Source: Oidiodendron maius Zn
Taxonomy: Eukaryota > Ascomycota > Leotiomycetes > Myxotrichaceae
DNA length: 64,000 nucleotides
Reading direction: 5' to 3'
Assembly (NCBI GenBank): GCA_000827325.1
Contig: KN832881.1
Span: 890,616-954,615, forward strand
The notes under the pieces are model-generated. The model saw only the letters and a program-made list of their open reading frames with translations, did not search any database and had not been told where the DNA came from. Position 1 is the first letter of the stretch. Each line of letters begins with the position of its first letter. Of this stretch, positions 51,263 to 63,488 are shown in pieces. The translations under genes and the position numbers were made by a program.

Positions 51263-53161
51263 TTAAGCGGTGGCAGAAACCTGGGCGGTGGCAGCTGGAA
51301 TTGGCTCAGCAGCGACCGGCTCCTCGACGGCGGCGGGAGTAGCCTCAGCGGCGGGCGCATCCGTGGCGGCGGTCTCGGCAGCGGGCTCTTCGGCAGGCTT
51401 CTCGGCAGGCTTCTCAACCTTGGGGGACTTGCTGCCCTTAACGGTGGCACGGAGCTTGGCGAAGGGGGAGAGAGGTTTCTCCTTCTCAGCCTCGTCATCG
51501 CTGGTGACTGGCTTCTCCTTCTTGGACAACCATGGGAGGGAACTCTTGCGCTTCTCGCTCTTGGTGACGGGAGTCTCCGGGGCGGCGGTCTCACCGTTAG
51601 TGGCAGGGATCTCGGCAGCCGCCTCAGAGGCAGCCAAAGGCTCGGTAGATTCAACAGCAGGGATCACAGGAGCGGTCTCAGCGACGGGCTCGGTGTCCTT
51701 GGCTGGAACAGCAGGGGCCTCGGCCTCAGGCTTCTTATCCTTGCTGGAGAATTGAGATTTGATAGTGCCAAAGATGCTGTTGCGCTTGACAGCAGCTGGC
51801 TTGGGGTTAGCCTCGGCGGGAGCAGCCTCCTCAGTGGTCTACAAAATCAATTAGCGGTGAAAAGATGATTTGTAGATGGGGGATAACCGTACCGCAGCGG
51901 GTTCAGCTTCAACAACGGCCTCGGCAGCTGGCTCGGCAGCAGTCTCTGCAACAGGCTCGGCGGCAGCTTCTACATAGACAGGTTAACGCTTGATAGATAA
52001 TAGAGTATAGGGTTTTCTTACCAGCAGGAGCCTCGGCAGCGGCAGCAGCAGCAGCCTCCTCCTTGACCTCAGCCTTATCCTCCTTCTTACCGAAACCGGG
52101 GATGGAGCCGAAGATGGAGGTGCGCTTGCGAGAGGCGCTGCGGCTCTTGCGGGTCTTCTCCTCCTTCTTCTCTTCCTTTGGCTCCTCGGGCTTGTCTTCC
52201 TTAGCTTCGGGCTTGTCCTCAGCTTTGGGGGCCTCGGTGGATTTCTTTGGGGCGGCAGCAGCAGTGGCGAGGACGGGCTTGCTCAGAGCGCTGTGGGTCT
52301 TCTTGTAGGCCTCGCTTTCGGTGACAGTAGCGGCGAGCTCCTTGGCCTCGGCTTCCTTGGTCTTCAGGGAAGCAACCCAGCCATCGCGCTCAGCAGCACT
52401 GGCGGCCTCAAAGGAATGCTTGTGGCCGGCGACGGTGAAAAAGAAGATGGCAGAGCCTTCAGTCTTGATATCAGAGATCTCTGACTACACGAGATTATTA
52501 GCATAAGCTGCATTTCACGCTAATGGATGCGAAACATACCAGATTGATGATACCAGCAGGGTTGGCTTTCTCAGAAGCCTTCTTGGTGAGGAAGAGGAGA
52601 CCCTTGCCAGTATGAGAGGCCCAGGCAGCGTTCTTGTTGGCAACGTCGGGCTTCTCGCCACGGAGGTAGCTAGAGAGGTGCTTGGACTCAACGGCGTCGG
52701 TGCCGAAGAAGAAGAACTTCTTCTGGAAGATGATTCCCCTAGATAAGCACCGTCAGCGGTCATCCTCGAAACTGTCGCCGATAAGGGGTGTGCAGCTTGG
52801 TCTTGCGCAATCTGCACTCAAGGCAGTACAGACAGCACGTAGACGGTACTATTGCAGCCAGAAATGGCACGTATCAAGGAAAGAGTAGGACTTACTTCAG
52901 GAGGCCAGGGCCTTTGTAACCAAGAACACCCTCCTCGACCGGCTTGACTTCCGCAGGAGCGGCAGCTGTCTCCTCAGCGGCAACGGGGGCGGCCTCGGCT
53001 GCTGGAGCTTCAGTTGTAACTTCTGGTGCAGTTTCTTCCGTGGCCTATAAAATAATTAGGCATAATCAAGACGATGGGACAGATGGGATACCCACAGCGG
53101 GAGCCTCAGTGGCAGCCTCGACGACGGGGACCTGCTCTTCTTTGGGTGCCTCAGCAGACAT
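51263..53161 (-). CDS. PH-domain protein, Meu6-like, Ala/Glu/Pro-rich
   Basis: Six exons (53161-53096, 53044-about 52896, 52738-52540, 52484-52022, 51969-51893, 51838-51263) give about 509 aa. A pleckstrin-homology-type domain spans about residues 60-165: GVLGYKGPGLLK, GIIFQKKFFFFGTDAVESKH, INLSEISDIKTEGSAIFFFT and SFEAASAAERDGWVASLKTK, including the final-helix Trp. The N-terminus and the whole C-terminal half are low-complexity A/E/P/K, with short basic blocks RKSRSASRKRTSIFGSIPGF and VKRNSIFGTIK that look like repeated phosphorylation-site units. Homologues are named meiotic expression up-regulated protein 6. PH binding to membrane lipids is expected; the role is not known. Confidence 0.85.
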
Positions 53162-56100
53162 CTTTGCTTGTGAGATGATAGAATGTGATGGACGATGAGA
53201 AAGTGATGGAAAGTTGGAAGAGAGAAGCAGGTTTGCAGAGTGTGTGAGGAGAAGAGAAGGAGGGAGAAGGAACGATGGAAAGTTTCACGAGGATGGTGCA
53301 GTTTTATTGCTGGGGGTCTGGCTCTGGCTAGGGGAGTCGGCGCTAGGTAGGCGAAATGAAGTCCCCCATCCAAAGCGGCAAGAGTGGACAACGATCAACC
53401 ACAGCGGAGATCAATAATATGAGGATATTAATAGGGCTTGGACGCTCTTCGTTTTGTCCCAGCAACGACAGCGATTATGCCCTATTACGAAGCGCACAAC
53501 TGAAGATATCGGGTGGTGCAATCGTCGGCGTGCCACCATCATACCACAGGATGCCTAGGCAAGAAAGGGGGTTCCCCTCTCTGATGCCGTTGTCCAAGCC
53601 ATTCCATTGACAGTGGCAACAGGCGGAGAAAGAGATCGCCATAAGCTTGATCATGCGAGCAATCGCCGCCCACACAGACTCGATCGGGGCCTTCACTCCC
53701 TTACTCAAAGCCGTTTGACCATTCGGCACAGTGCAGTTGCATCGCATCTCACGCCCCCGTACATGCTTCGTACATTACCGTTTGGTATGGGGCCTGCAGG
53801 TAGTCTATCGTGCGTATTCGCGACTTAAATGTCCTCAGGGTCGCAGAAATTCTTGGCTGGCGGGCTGGCCTGGCCTTTTCGCTCCGCTATCTCACCTCAC
53901 CCGTGCCCACGGCGCGGACTGCAGACCCGTGGTCGTACCGTCTGGCCAACGCAAGTCTAGGCGGGCTTCGCGCTGCGGAAAATTAAAATTGTCGCTCCGA
54001 ATCTTCAGCAGGAAAGCTATGGGCACCAGGAGCTCCCCGTGTGTGGTGGGTACGAAGTCCCATGCGGTAAGGGGCAGGGGAAGGAGAGATTGAAGCTTTA
54101 CTGTAGGTATTGGGTAGTTGCCACGCCGCATGTAAGCGTCGTCTCATCCTGTTAGAAGTCAAGTCTGTGGCTATCGCCGTCTCTGTAGAAATGTATCTGT
54201 CATTCATCAGAGTGCCGTAGCATTCGTATCTCTGCTCCCTCTACGAAAGTACATGGCCCAGCGCAGGGCGGCGCTCCCCCCTGTCGATTCCCTGCTTCTT
54301 TCGATCCCTACAAGTCCCGGCAGAACAGTCTTCATTAGAGCTGGTTAGCCTGGGAACCAGCCATCGCGAGAGACGCAGCTAACACTGGTTCGTTGCTCAT
54401 TTCGTTCTGCAACAGATCTCCCACCAAACCTACCCCAAAGGCACAAATAGGAGAGGCTCCTCCATCTCCGTGCCTGCCGAGCAACCGCCTGCCTGGGCTG
54501 TCGGGTTGCTGGGGAAGAACGGGACCAAAATGCGGTGAAGTTTCAAGCTCGTATGAGCATCGTGCGCTTCTTTGGAATCTTGTGCTGACCAGTGGAAGAG
54601 GGTGGGCTCTGTTGCAAGGGAGTCAAGCCATTTCGCCATGTAAATGGCTCGACCAGTGCCAGGAGCGGTACAATGAGGCAGATGATCTTCAAATCCTGTA
54701 CCATGAGGTAAGGCTCACTCTAGCCCCTATTTCTCTATTGGCCGCCCAGAGCTCGCCATCCACAACTAAATACCCTTCGCTAGCCGCGGAACCGAGCCTC
54801 CTTTTCAGAATCTCTGTCTGTGCCAGGTAGCTCGCTGTAAGAATTGCTCTCATAATTTTGCCTGCCATCACCAATCTCCTTATCTCGTTTTGTGGCTTAG
54901 TAGTACTAGTCACTGCCTCTCAAGCTCCAAGTGGCCGGAAATTCAATTGCCAATCAACTCCTCCTCAGGGGTAATTAAAAGTCTGCTTGATGTTGTAATA
55001 ATAAGGTCACATGACATATACTGCAATCACTGTTCAGTGCCTGCTCCAGATAGAAATTGTGGAGAATGATCAGTGGATGTCATTCTGGGTTCTGTTTAAT
55101 ATTTGTTTTGGCATGCACTGATTTCGTCTTCCATTTCTTTATTCTACTATGCCCTATTTTTCATTTCTAATTTATTGTCTAGGTCACATGCGTGGAATAT
55201 CTAATATGACCAAAGTCAAACTGGTTTCCAAAGTGGATAGCCAGGCTGGAGATGTCTCGTGTCGTTAAACACTATGTCAAGATGCTCCACCTCTACCAGA
55301 CAAACAGATATAAATCTTATCTTAGCTAGCTTAGCTAATATATACGATGCCTCAACTTGCGATCACAATTTCCCCTTGGTACGGTCCTGCCTTTAAGCAA
55401 TCATGGCCCAATGCCATCACCTCGTCGGCCTCCTGTTCCTGGATGGTGGATACTTTCCCATTCACTTACCTTTGCTCGCCTGGTATCCGATTAACAGAGC
55501 CGGCTTGGGTGTAAATCTCTAAGACCTATCCTCTTTTCCCTATCCTTCCTCCTCCATACATCTTCCCAAGCGCCTTGAGACAGCACGGGTTATTTCTACG
55601 CCTGGCTTCCTACTTCACTCAAGTGCTGAGTGGTGAGTCAACTCGTCGTTTCCTTTGACCTACTCTTCAGCATCTCCTCAAGCGCTGCACTCTTCTCTCA
55701 GGACTGCCCCCTCTGAGACTAGTGTCCCTTTGCCTACCCTTAGCCTTCATCCCTGCCGCAAGGCAACTTCTATCACGACTTTATTACTTTGTATCCAACT
55801 TCAATAGACCCTCAGACCTGTTAGTAGCATTTCGTAGTCGACTATTGCCCCTCTTCTTGGAACTCTTGTTCAGATTTCGTTATCTCTCCCTGCTCTCTGA
55901 CATCTGGGCCAGGAACACAGATATCACTTTTCCTTCCCTTGCACAGCTGTCTTGCACCTCCGCATTTGCTACGACAGTCGACAATCTCTCGACCCTCTTA
56001 AACCTCAAAGCTATATATCTCATTGTCTTGACAGCATACGTCTCCTCTTGTGACGCAGCGAGAACGCCTTCACACGACCTGAACATACAAGACAGTTCCT

Positions 56101-56276
56101 TGACTTTACAACTCTTAGGGCCATTGCATCTGACTATATTTTAAGGTAAAACCAGTCATACACTCTTTCTCTCCGCTCGTAAATCACTTCAACTCCTCTT
56201 TCTCACTCTCCAGCTCAAACTTCCCCTCTGCTTCGAACATGTTATCTTACTAACTCCTGGCATTAGACTTATTGGG
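53162..56276. other. 3.1-kb gene-poor region
   Basis: Longest stretch without a supported gene. The left end holds the PH-gene promoter. The part from 55480 to 56270 is strongly pyrimidine-rich (many CCTCTTC and CTCTTTC runs), consistent with a long leader or promoter for the 690-aa gene. ORFs of up to 145 codons (54393-54830) and 140 codons (55722-56144) occur, but without similarity I can name. No tRNA-like T-loop was found by eye. Confidence 0.4.
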
Positions 56277-58584
56277 ATGTCTCCGCTGAATACAAAGAGC
56301 TCTGGCCAGCATTTGAAGCAGAAGAACGCTGGAGGAAGTTCCCACATAACATGGGAAACTCGAGCGAGTAAGCCGGAGAAAGCTGCTCGACGAAACCAGC
56401 GAAAGAAGTTTTCCCAAGATATTCAGCCAGGGGTAGCTCCTCAAGTTACCACATCAGGACGGGGTAATAACGACTCCGGTTGGGAGGATTTCAAAGCTGC
56501 CTTGAATGATTCTCAAACATCATGGGCCAACTCTCGGCCTACACAAATCGGCCCTCAGCCAACGTGGGGGAAATCTAAGCCTAGATCAGGCAACGTCCGT
56601 CCGTGTGGTAATAGCGATGAATCCCAATTGGGACCTATCATTAATGACTGGGACCTTACTCAAACCTCATATCCACAGAAGACCCCAGAGGAGATCGCCC
56701 AAGATGAGAAGAAGGCGAAATTACAGACTGAGCATTGGGAGATGATTCAGAAGTTGTGGGGATGGCCATGGAAGAATGCTCCCCCGCAGCTGGTCATCTT
56801 GGTATGGATACACCCTGCAATGTCCCGCTGCTGGCTCATGTACTGACAGAGATATTCAGGCCCCATACCTTCCTAACTACTATCACCGCGACCCGTTTTC
56901 TCTCCCCAAGGCCGAGCAGAGCTCAAAATTGTTTAGCCTTCTTAACGTTGATATTATCCGTAACACGATTTTGGGCTGGATTTTGAGAGACCATTTCGAC
57001 GGCGCGAACTTTGCGATTAGTTGTCGCACTGCGTTTTTCCTTCTTGCTGGTCAAATCGTAAGCACTGGCTCAATTCTGATTCGAACACTGTCTTGAAATA
57101 TTAGTAACCCCTAATCTACAGACATTCTGGGATATGACCGACGGATGGTTCAACAACTGCGAGTATCCTCGATATGGACCTGAATCATCGGATAAACCCT
57201 CTCAGCAAGGCTCCGTTCAGTCGGTCTTGCTTATTACTCCAGTTCGACACTTTAAGCAGGCTATAACCAAAGGCACTCGGGGAAATAGTAGGCTATATTC
57301 TAGACAAATCACCCATCTCAGAACTATGCGTAAGTGCGCAATCAGTTTCAGCACGAACATTAAATACTAATGGAACATAAAACAGTTCGTTCTTTATACA
57401 ACTTCGCCGACTTCATAGACACTGTCCAATTTCATCGAACTGGCTTTCTCACCGTGGATCTTTTAAACCTCATTATCCCACACATGAGAAATCTAAAAGT
57501 TCTCGGCGTATACAATTGCCAATTGATCCACATTGGGCACACATTTAGACTTTTGGATATCATCAAAGAGGACCGACCTCTCGGAAAGGAAGATCAGGTA
57601 TACTTAGACTTCTTTCCCATGTACCACCTTGGGCCAAGGTCAGGTGCTCATCGAACTGGATCTTACGGCGTCATCTGGGATAACTGGGGCGGGGATACTC
57701 GGCTTGCTATATGGGCTATTGTTACCCGCATCCTGCCTCGAGCTTCTGCGCAAGGCATCAACCTCACTAAGCAAGGCACAGCATTTTACAGATGGCTTGA
57801 GATGTCTCCATGCTGGAATGTTGGAGAGACTCTTGACGCGATCAAGGATACCAGCATGGACCCCGTGAAACTTGCGACAATGCTCAATTGGCCTCACTAC
57901 CAGGGAAACGTTACATACTTTAAGAGAAAGCTTCCCTTCCGGCCCGAAGGGTGGGAATGGTAAGTTCTCACGCCTATGCCCTCCGCCTCGAAACAAGATC
58001 TAACCCATCCACCTAGGGCCGTTAAATATTACACTTGCTCGGACTGTCATGAAGACCTCCTCGGTATTCTATACCACTTCACCCAGATCCGGAGCCAATA
58101 CGGCAGTCTTGGTGGCTCCAACTCTCCGATTTACTGTCTAGGTTGCTCACTAATCAACACCCTCGAGGGTGAGACGGACCATTTTAAATATTCAAAACGC
58201 AAAATCGTCTCCAAGTGGATTCGTGAAGATGATCCGGACCCCAACGATGGCACAAACGGCGCTTGGGAATTTCCTGAACTTAACTCGACCGACCTAGCTC
58301 GTGCTCTCGAGGATTTTGAACGGAGGGATGTTGCCAAAGATGTCCGCGAGCTAGACCGAGCACGGTATTGTCTCAAGCGAACCGGTCGCCATTCGGATCG
58401 TTTCGATCGCGAGTTCGAGGAGCGTCAACGTCCGAGAACGAGAGCGGAGGAGGGACGACACGGAAATTTGCTCATGGCGCCGGAAGTTGGCATGTACCAG
58501 GAGTGGCGCGAGCATTTGACCATGAGTAAAGAGGAGCTGAGGTGGTGGGGCTTTGATACCAGACGATATTGTGGATACGTCTGA
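56277..58584 (+). CDS. Conserved-looking protein of unknown function with paired CxxC motifs
   Basis: Five exons (56277-56801, 56860-57057, 57122-57329, 57386-57959, 58017-58584) join in phase to 690 aa. The N-terminal 130 residues are polar and disordered-like (QHLKQKNAGGSSHITWETRA, a run of W-containing repeats). The middle is globular: LFSLLNVDIIRNTILGWILR, LTVDLLNLIIPHMRNLKVLG, and VYNCQLIHIGHTFRLLDIIK. The C-terminal part starts with YYTCSDCHEDL and has SPIYCLGCSLI, two CxxC pairs that could bind one zinc ion, then a charged helical tail. I do not recognise the family. All four introns show good consensus and each junction keeps phase, so the gene itself is well supported. Confidence 0.8.
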
Positions 58585-59439
58585 TTTAGCGCCGCCACAG
58601 AGTCTGGTTTGAAAAAGTGGAGGTCTGTGGTTCAGTTTGATATGGTTGCCGGCGGTTATGGCTGTGGTCATTGCCATCGGCCCTGTCAATACTGCCCCGC
58701 ACAATGAACTATCACGAATCCATTTTCAAGTTGAAACCGGCGAGGCTGATAGTTGGCAAGCTTGCAGAGAGGCTCACCTTGGGTTTCCTGCTGGTACTTT
58801 TGGGATTTGGAGTTTGGATTTCTTAATTGGATAACTAATTTTTTCAACCTCGATACGAATTTGGTTATATGGAATTTGGCCTTTTTGCATTTGACGCTGG
58901 ATTTCTGGGAGTTTGCATCTCAAATAGAATTAGAAACACATAATTAAAATATTTTCACTGTTTCGTCTCCTCATAATAAGTTGTATGTCGTTTGTTCTTA
59001 GGTTGTAATGTATAGTCTTTCAGGCTAGTTGATACCCGGGGGAGGGGCGGTTCATTTGAAGGGGGGGGGGGGGGGGGAGGAAATGGAGGTTGATATAATC
59101 TACCCGGACGCCCTGCTGGCACAGACATCAGACAGACAACATAGATAGGGGGTTGTTTCAGAATCTGGGCTATGTGACCATACTAGCGACCTGATAAAAC
59201 ATCAGACGTAAGATAGCAGATAATTCTTATCACTGTTCAAAATCGAGATTATATATATATTTTATATACTGCACGCTGCTAATGCTCAGACAACCATTGG
59301 AGTAAAATGCCATAGACGTGCAAAGAGAAACCCTGCGACCCGCTAAGGAAATTATAATCCATATCGAAGTGCTCACTATACAACGCCGGTCCGTCTCATA
59401 AACAACCATTACCAGCCCCCTAACGCCTACAACCCATCA
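58585..59439. other. Convergent intergenic region with a poly-G run
   Basis: About 850 bp between convergent genes, AT-rich overall. It contains an unbroken run of 17 G at 59061-59077 preceded by GA-rich sequence. No gene seen. Confidence 0.4.
59061..59077 (+). repeat. Poly-G homopolymer of 17 bases
   Basis: Seventeen consecutive G, the longest homopolymer I noticed in the window. Length is probably variable and may also be affected by sequencing error. Confidence 0.8.
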
Positions 59440-60378
59440 TCACGCATATCGACGCGACCCATCTGCTCGTAGGGGAAGCTTTCTGTCTAATGTGTTGAAG
59501 GCAAGAGTGCGTGGTGTGAATGGCGTAGCTGTAGTATTTCCGGCACCAGCAGCCCCAGCAGCCCCAGACATCTCTGGGGCCTTGCTCTGACGCCTGGCGG
59601 CGCGAGAGGACCGCCTGCCCTCCTCCAGCTCGTCCGAGCCGAGTTTCTGGGTGGAGCGCTCCGCAGGCGAGGGAATCATAGACCAGATGCCCAGCAGGAG
59701 ATTGAGGAAAAAGATGAATCTATACAGACTATCCATTAGAACAGTACTTTGACGCTACGTGGAAAGGGGATGCGTACAGCATGACTACGGTCACGGCGAA
59801 GGTGCCTTTTGCCATCAAGCAATAGTGCTTCTTCCCGTACGGCGATGCGAGATCGCAGCTCTTGCTGAGGTACCAGGGGATATTGGATGAGTGCTCCGGG
59901 TCAGAGTGGTCGGGTCCAGCCTGGCCAACAACGCTGACAATCCACATCGCCACGAGGATGGTATTGACGATTGTGGAGAGGATGGGATACCAGACGTGCA
60001 GGACGAACATGGTTGCTTTGCACAGCAGGACAAAGGTGCATAGCACCGAGACGACAACGTTGAAGGTGGTCAGCCTGTTGCTTTTGTTAGCATTTCTCTT
60101 TTCCTGATCGTTTCTGCTCAGGATACCCACGCTTGAGACCAGACGAATGGGATCTTGGGAATAGGTCGGTAATTGGCATAAGCATAGAGGATCTCCAGGG
60201 GAGACGAGTTGAAGCCGTAGTCAGAGCCGATCTGCCAGAGGTCTGTCCGGAAGAGATTGGGGTCGGCAATGCCAAAGAGAGCCAGTGCTGCTACCGTCCC
60301 GGCCAGCTCAATGATGAACAGGGCGTACAGAAGTTTGGGTAACTTCCATTTCCGGGAGATATATGGGAACCGGAACAT
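59440..60378 (-). CDS. Four-helix membrane protein of unknown function
   Basis: Exons 60378-60131, 60074-59778 and 59728-59440 join in phase to 277 aa. Hydrophobic helices lie near residues 14-35 (LLYALFIIELAGTVAALALF), 84-108 (LTTFNVVVSVLCTFVLLCKA), 115-136 (ILSTIVNTILVAMWIVSVVG) and 165-195 (ending FIFFLNLLLGIWSM). The loop between the third and fourth contains DLASPYGKKHYCLMAKGTFA, and the C-terminal tail of about 80 residues is basic, Ala/Gly-rich and cytosolic-looking. The layout recalls fungal MARVEL-like proteins, though I see no defining motif. Three introns-worth of phase agreement supports the model. Function unknown. Confidence 0.78.
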
Positions 60379-60403
60379 CTTGTCAAGTAGTGTCGAGCGC
60401 TCT

Positions 60404-60883
60404 CTAGAGTTGGGATATCAGTCGGACGCCAATTGAGGTGTTGGAACCCAGCAGAATGCCTACAGAACTGTATCGCCTGTACCGACTGCTGTTATCGATC
60501 TCGCCGTGACCGCAGGAATGAGGGCTTGTGGTGAGGGTCGCCGTCGTCAGCCAGGACGTGGACTCGGAGCTCTCACAGTCTTCGTCTTCACCTCGTTGCT
60601 GGTATGAGACAAAGACGACCGCGAGAGGGCCGCCGGTGTGGTTAAGTACGGGCAGAGGGCCATGGCGGCAAGAGGTGAAGGGACCATGAGTAGTGGTCCA
60701 ATAGAGGGAGTGTGATGGGATGTTCTTCAGCGCTTGCATGCAGTTGATGCGCAGGTGGGACAGCCAATCATGGGCCGCAGCGGGGTCGGGAGACCAATTA
60801 TGGGCTAGTCCTGATGGGGGATGGCGCCAATGGCAGTTCTTGTAGGCGCGCAGGGGTTTGAATGTCGGCGGGTAGGCCAACAT
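60404..60883 (-). CDS. Possible small hypothetical protein
   Basis: Single-exon ORF of 159 aa beginning MLAYPPTFKPLRAYKNCHWR. It shows no signal peptide, membrane helix or known motif, and its composition (W, H, S, T-rich, no strong bias) neither proves nor excludes coding. It lies just upstream of the four-helix gene on the same strand and could instead be leader sequence. Low confidence. Confidence 0.3.
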   Translation of the reverse strand: MLAYPPTFKPLRAYKNCHWRHPPSGLAHNWSPDPAAAHDWLSHLRINCMQALKNIPSHSLYWTTTHGPFTSCRHGPLPVLNHTGGPLAVVFVSYQQRGEDEDCESSESTSWLTTATLTTSPHSCGHGEIDNSSRYRRYSSVGILLGSNTSIGVRLISQL

Positions 60884-61111
60884 TTGAGATGAAGATTATC
60901 CTTATACAGTATTTTGTATACGACAGGATTATATATATGCGTATCAGATATTCTGGATTACGGCACTGCCAACGATGGTATGGCGGCAAACGTTATATCA
61001 TAATTTTACACACGTCTACAGTGCGGAGTAGCGTACTCTCCTATCTAGCTATGTCTTTCTCTCCTCCCAGATGACTTCACGGCGCGCAAAAGAACACATC
61101 TCATGAATCTT

Positions 61112-63023
61112 TCACCCTTCCGTATTCTCACTCTCCTTCTCGACTCTGTTGCCCAGATTTACTACATTCCTTAGGCTGCCAAACGCTAGAACGTCGCTAA
61201 TCCGGGTCGATCCACTGAGAAGCATGCAAATCCGGTCGATGCCGCAGCCCCAGCCGCCCGTCGGGGGTAGCCCCCACTCGAGGGCTTCGAGGTAGCTCTC
61301 GTCCACCTCGGCGTCGCTCTCCTCATCCTTCAGTAGGGTCTGCTGGACGAACTTCTGTCGCTGCTCGAAGGGCGAGTTCTCCTCCTCGTACATGTTCGCG
61401 ATCTCCTTCTGCTGGATGAAGAGTTCCGCACGGGCAGACACCATCTGATTCGTGGCTGAGTCGCGGAACGATTTGGAGAGCGGCGCCATGCACGCTGGGT
61501 GGTGAATGATGTATGTTGGTTGCTGGCATCGTGGCTCAATGTAGATCGTGGAGAGCTTGTCTAGTAAGTGAGGGAGGGTCGGGGAAGCCGGGACATGTAA
61601 ACCATGCTTCTCAAAGAGCGCTAGAACCTTTTCTGTGGCATCCTGCGCAGCTAAATCCGGAAGCATTTCCCTCCATCCTGCCTCTACGGCTGGGATGAAT
61701 TCGATGCGTCTGAACGGAGTGGAGAGAAGTCTAGCATCTATTGCTGGCAAAGTTTTCAGAGGCCCATCGCGCAGTGAATTGACATGATCCGCGAGCCCAG
61801 AGATCATATCCTCAGTCATCTGCATAAGGTCTTCTAGATCAGCGTACGACTTGTAGAACTCGCACGTAGTGAACTCTGGGTTGTGCGTAGCATCGAGCCC
61901 TTCGTTCCGGAACGCAGGGCCAATCTCGAAAACGCGATCAAACCCCCCAAGAACAAGTCGTTTGAGCCATATCTCAGGGGCAATCCTGAGGGCTAATTTT
62001 TTATCTAAGAACTCAGTGGCAGCTGTGGTAAATGGCCTTGCGGCAGCGCCATTTGCGATGCCAACCATGATCGGCGTCTGAACCTCTAGGAAGTCATCCC
62101 TAAGCAGAAACTCTCGCACATACTGTATGATGTGCGAGCGTACACGCAGAGTATCAGCCACATTTTTGTTGACTAGGAGATCAACATGTCGATTCCTGAT
62201 CCGAGTCTCCCGGTCTCCCAGCACTGTGGGCAGAAGAGGGAGTGCCGGCGACAGGATTTGGGGGAGCGCCGTTGCTTTGATAGACAATGGTCCCGTATCC
62301 TTCCCTATAGGATTTCCCACCACGGCTGTAAAATATTAGTACGAGCCATAAGGGAGAGATGGCCATCAACTAACAAACAATATCCCCTCGCCGTACGAGG
62401 TGAGAGAATGTACGAAACGGAGCCAAGTCCCCTGACGCCGCAACACTACCGAAGCTACAAATGACTTGCAGAACCCGGTCATCTTGAACGAGGTCCAAAA
62501 ACACCAATTTCTTGCCCGAAATACGAACAGATAGCACTCGTCCTATAGAACTGTTAGGCTTGTCATATGCCAGAGAAATCATCTCAAATATACCTCGGAC
62601 GGTCACAGCTTCATCTAGTTTTTCTCCCGCTTTCAACTTCCCATATCGCTTTGTGTACTCTTTGAAATTTAACGCGCTGTTAATCCGTTGTATCCTAGGA
62701 TAGACCAAAGCATTGGCCACCTTCAATTCCTCTATGCGCTCCGCCACAGCTTTGCGACCCTTCGCTGTAGGTCCGTGTGAAATTCTTCCGGGCGATCGGT
62801 TTTCTTGCGGCAATGCCGAAGATGATTTTTCAGGACATGTTCTCTCAAGATATGACTTTCCAGGTGATGTGTCAACGTCCTCGACCCCCTTTACACTATA
62901 AGCTGCTTGAGCTGCGAACTGCGCCGTCGTATTGTAGAAACGAGTATAGACGCTTTTTTTCGCAACAGGTAGGTCTCTGAAGAGATACGGCCGCAGAAAT
63001 TGCAGGCCATAAATTGAGCTCAT
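61112..63023 (-). CDS. MSK1: Mitochondrial lysyl-tRNA synthetase
   Basis: Class IIb aminoacyl-tRNA synthetase charging mitochondrial tRNA-Lys. Exons 63023-62375 and 62325-61112 join in phase (RRGDIV-S-VVGNPIGK) to 620 aa. The N-terminus MSSIYGLQFLRPYLFRDLPV is a likely mitochondrial presequence. The OB-fold anticodon-binding region follows (AVTVRGIFEMIS, LVFLDLVQDDRVLQVI). The catalytic domain shows motif 1 (REFLLRDDFLEVQTPIM), motif 2 (FEIGPAFRNEGLDATHNPEF) and motif 3 (GCGIDRICMLLSGS). LysRS-type marks include RIAPEIWLKRLVLGGFDRVF and HPACMAPLSKS. The mitochondrial rather than cytosolic form is inferred from the presequence and the long N-terminal extension. Confidence 0.92.
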
Positions 63024-63488
63024 CCTGTATCAATCCTTTATTAGCTGATTGGTGCAATTGTAGATCTTAGAGAAGAAGAACTTCGTGGGAAGGTGTCAGA
63101 CAACGGATCGATATGAGATCAGCCACCCGGAGGTGTCAGTCGCAACGGTTCTAATGTTATATTGGGATCATCATGATGGAAACTGCAAATTTGTATAATA
63201 TAGATCCGGTAACTTACTTTTAATTCCTTGCCCAAGATCCGCCGAGCGTGAAGCTGCTGGCGCATTGGAGATAGGTTCTGGAGGATCAACTTTTCCACAC
63301 CAGGGGTGTTCCGCTAGCGTCGGTAAAGTTGCGGCTGTATAGAGAACTGAGCTTCCAGAAATTTAGACTCCAAAAAGCACCAGACATCATCAAAAAACCG
63401 CTCCTACCCCACCGCCTACATCTACAAAACAGACGCCCTCGAGTCTACAACCCTCTTCTCTATCAATTCCTCCTACAGAACCACAATC
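63024..63488. promoter_or_regulatory. Divergent intergenic region MSK1/TIM10
   Basis: About 465 bp between divergent starts of two mitochondrial genes, so both promoters lie here. No shared operator was recognised. Confidence 0.45.

Noticed and set aside
54680-54710. tRNA-like TTCAAATCC segment
   Set aside because: No acceptor stem or anticodon arm could be paired around it; no tRNA was found anywhere by eye.
55722-56144. 140-codon plus-strand ORF before the 690-aa gene
   Set aside because: Leu/Ser-rich because of the pyrimidine-rich leader; no motif and no splice logic linking it to the next gene.
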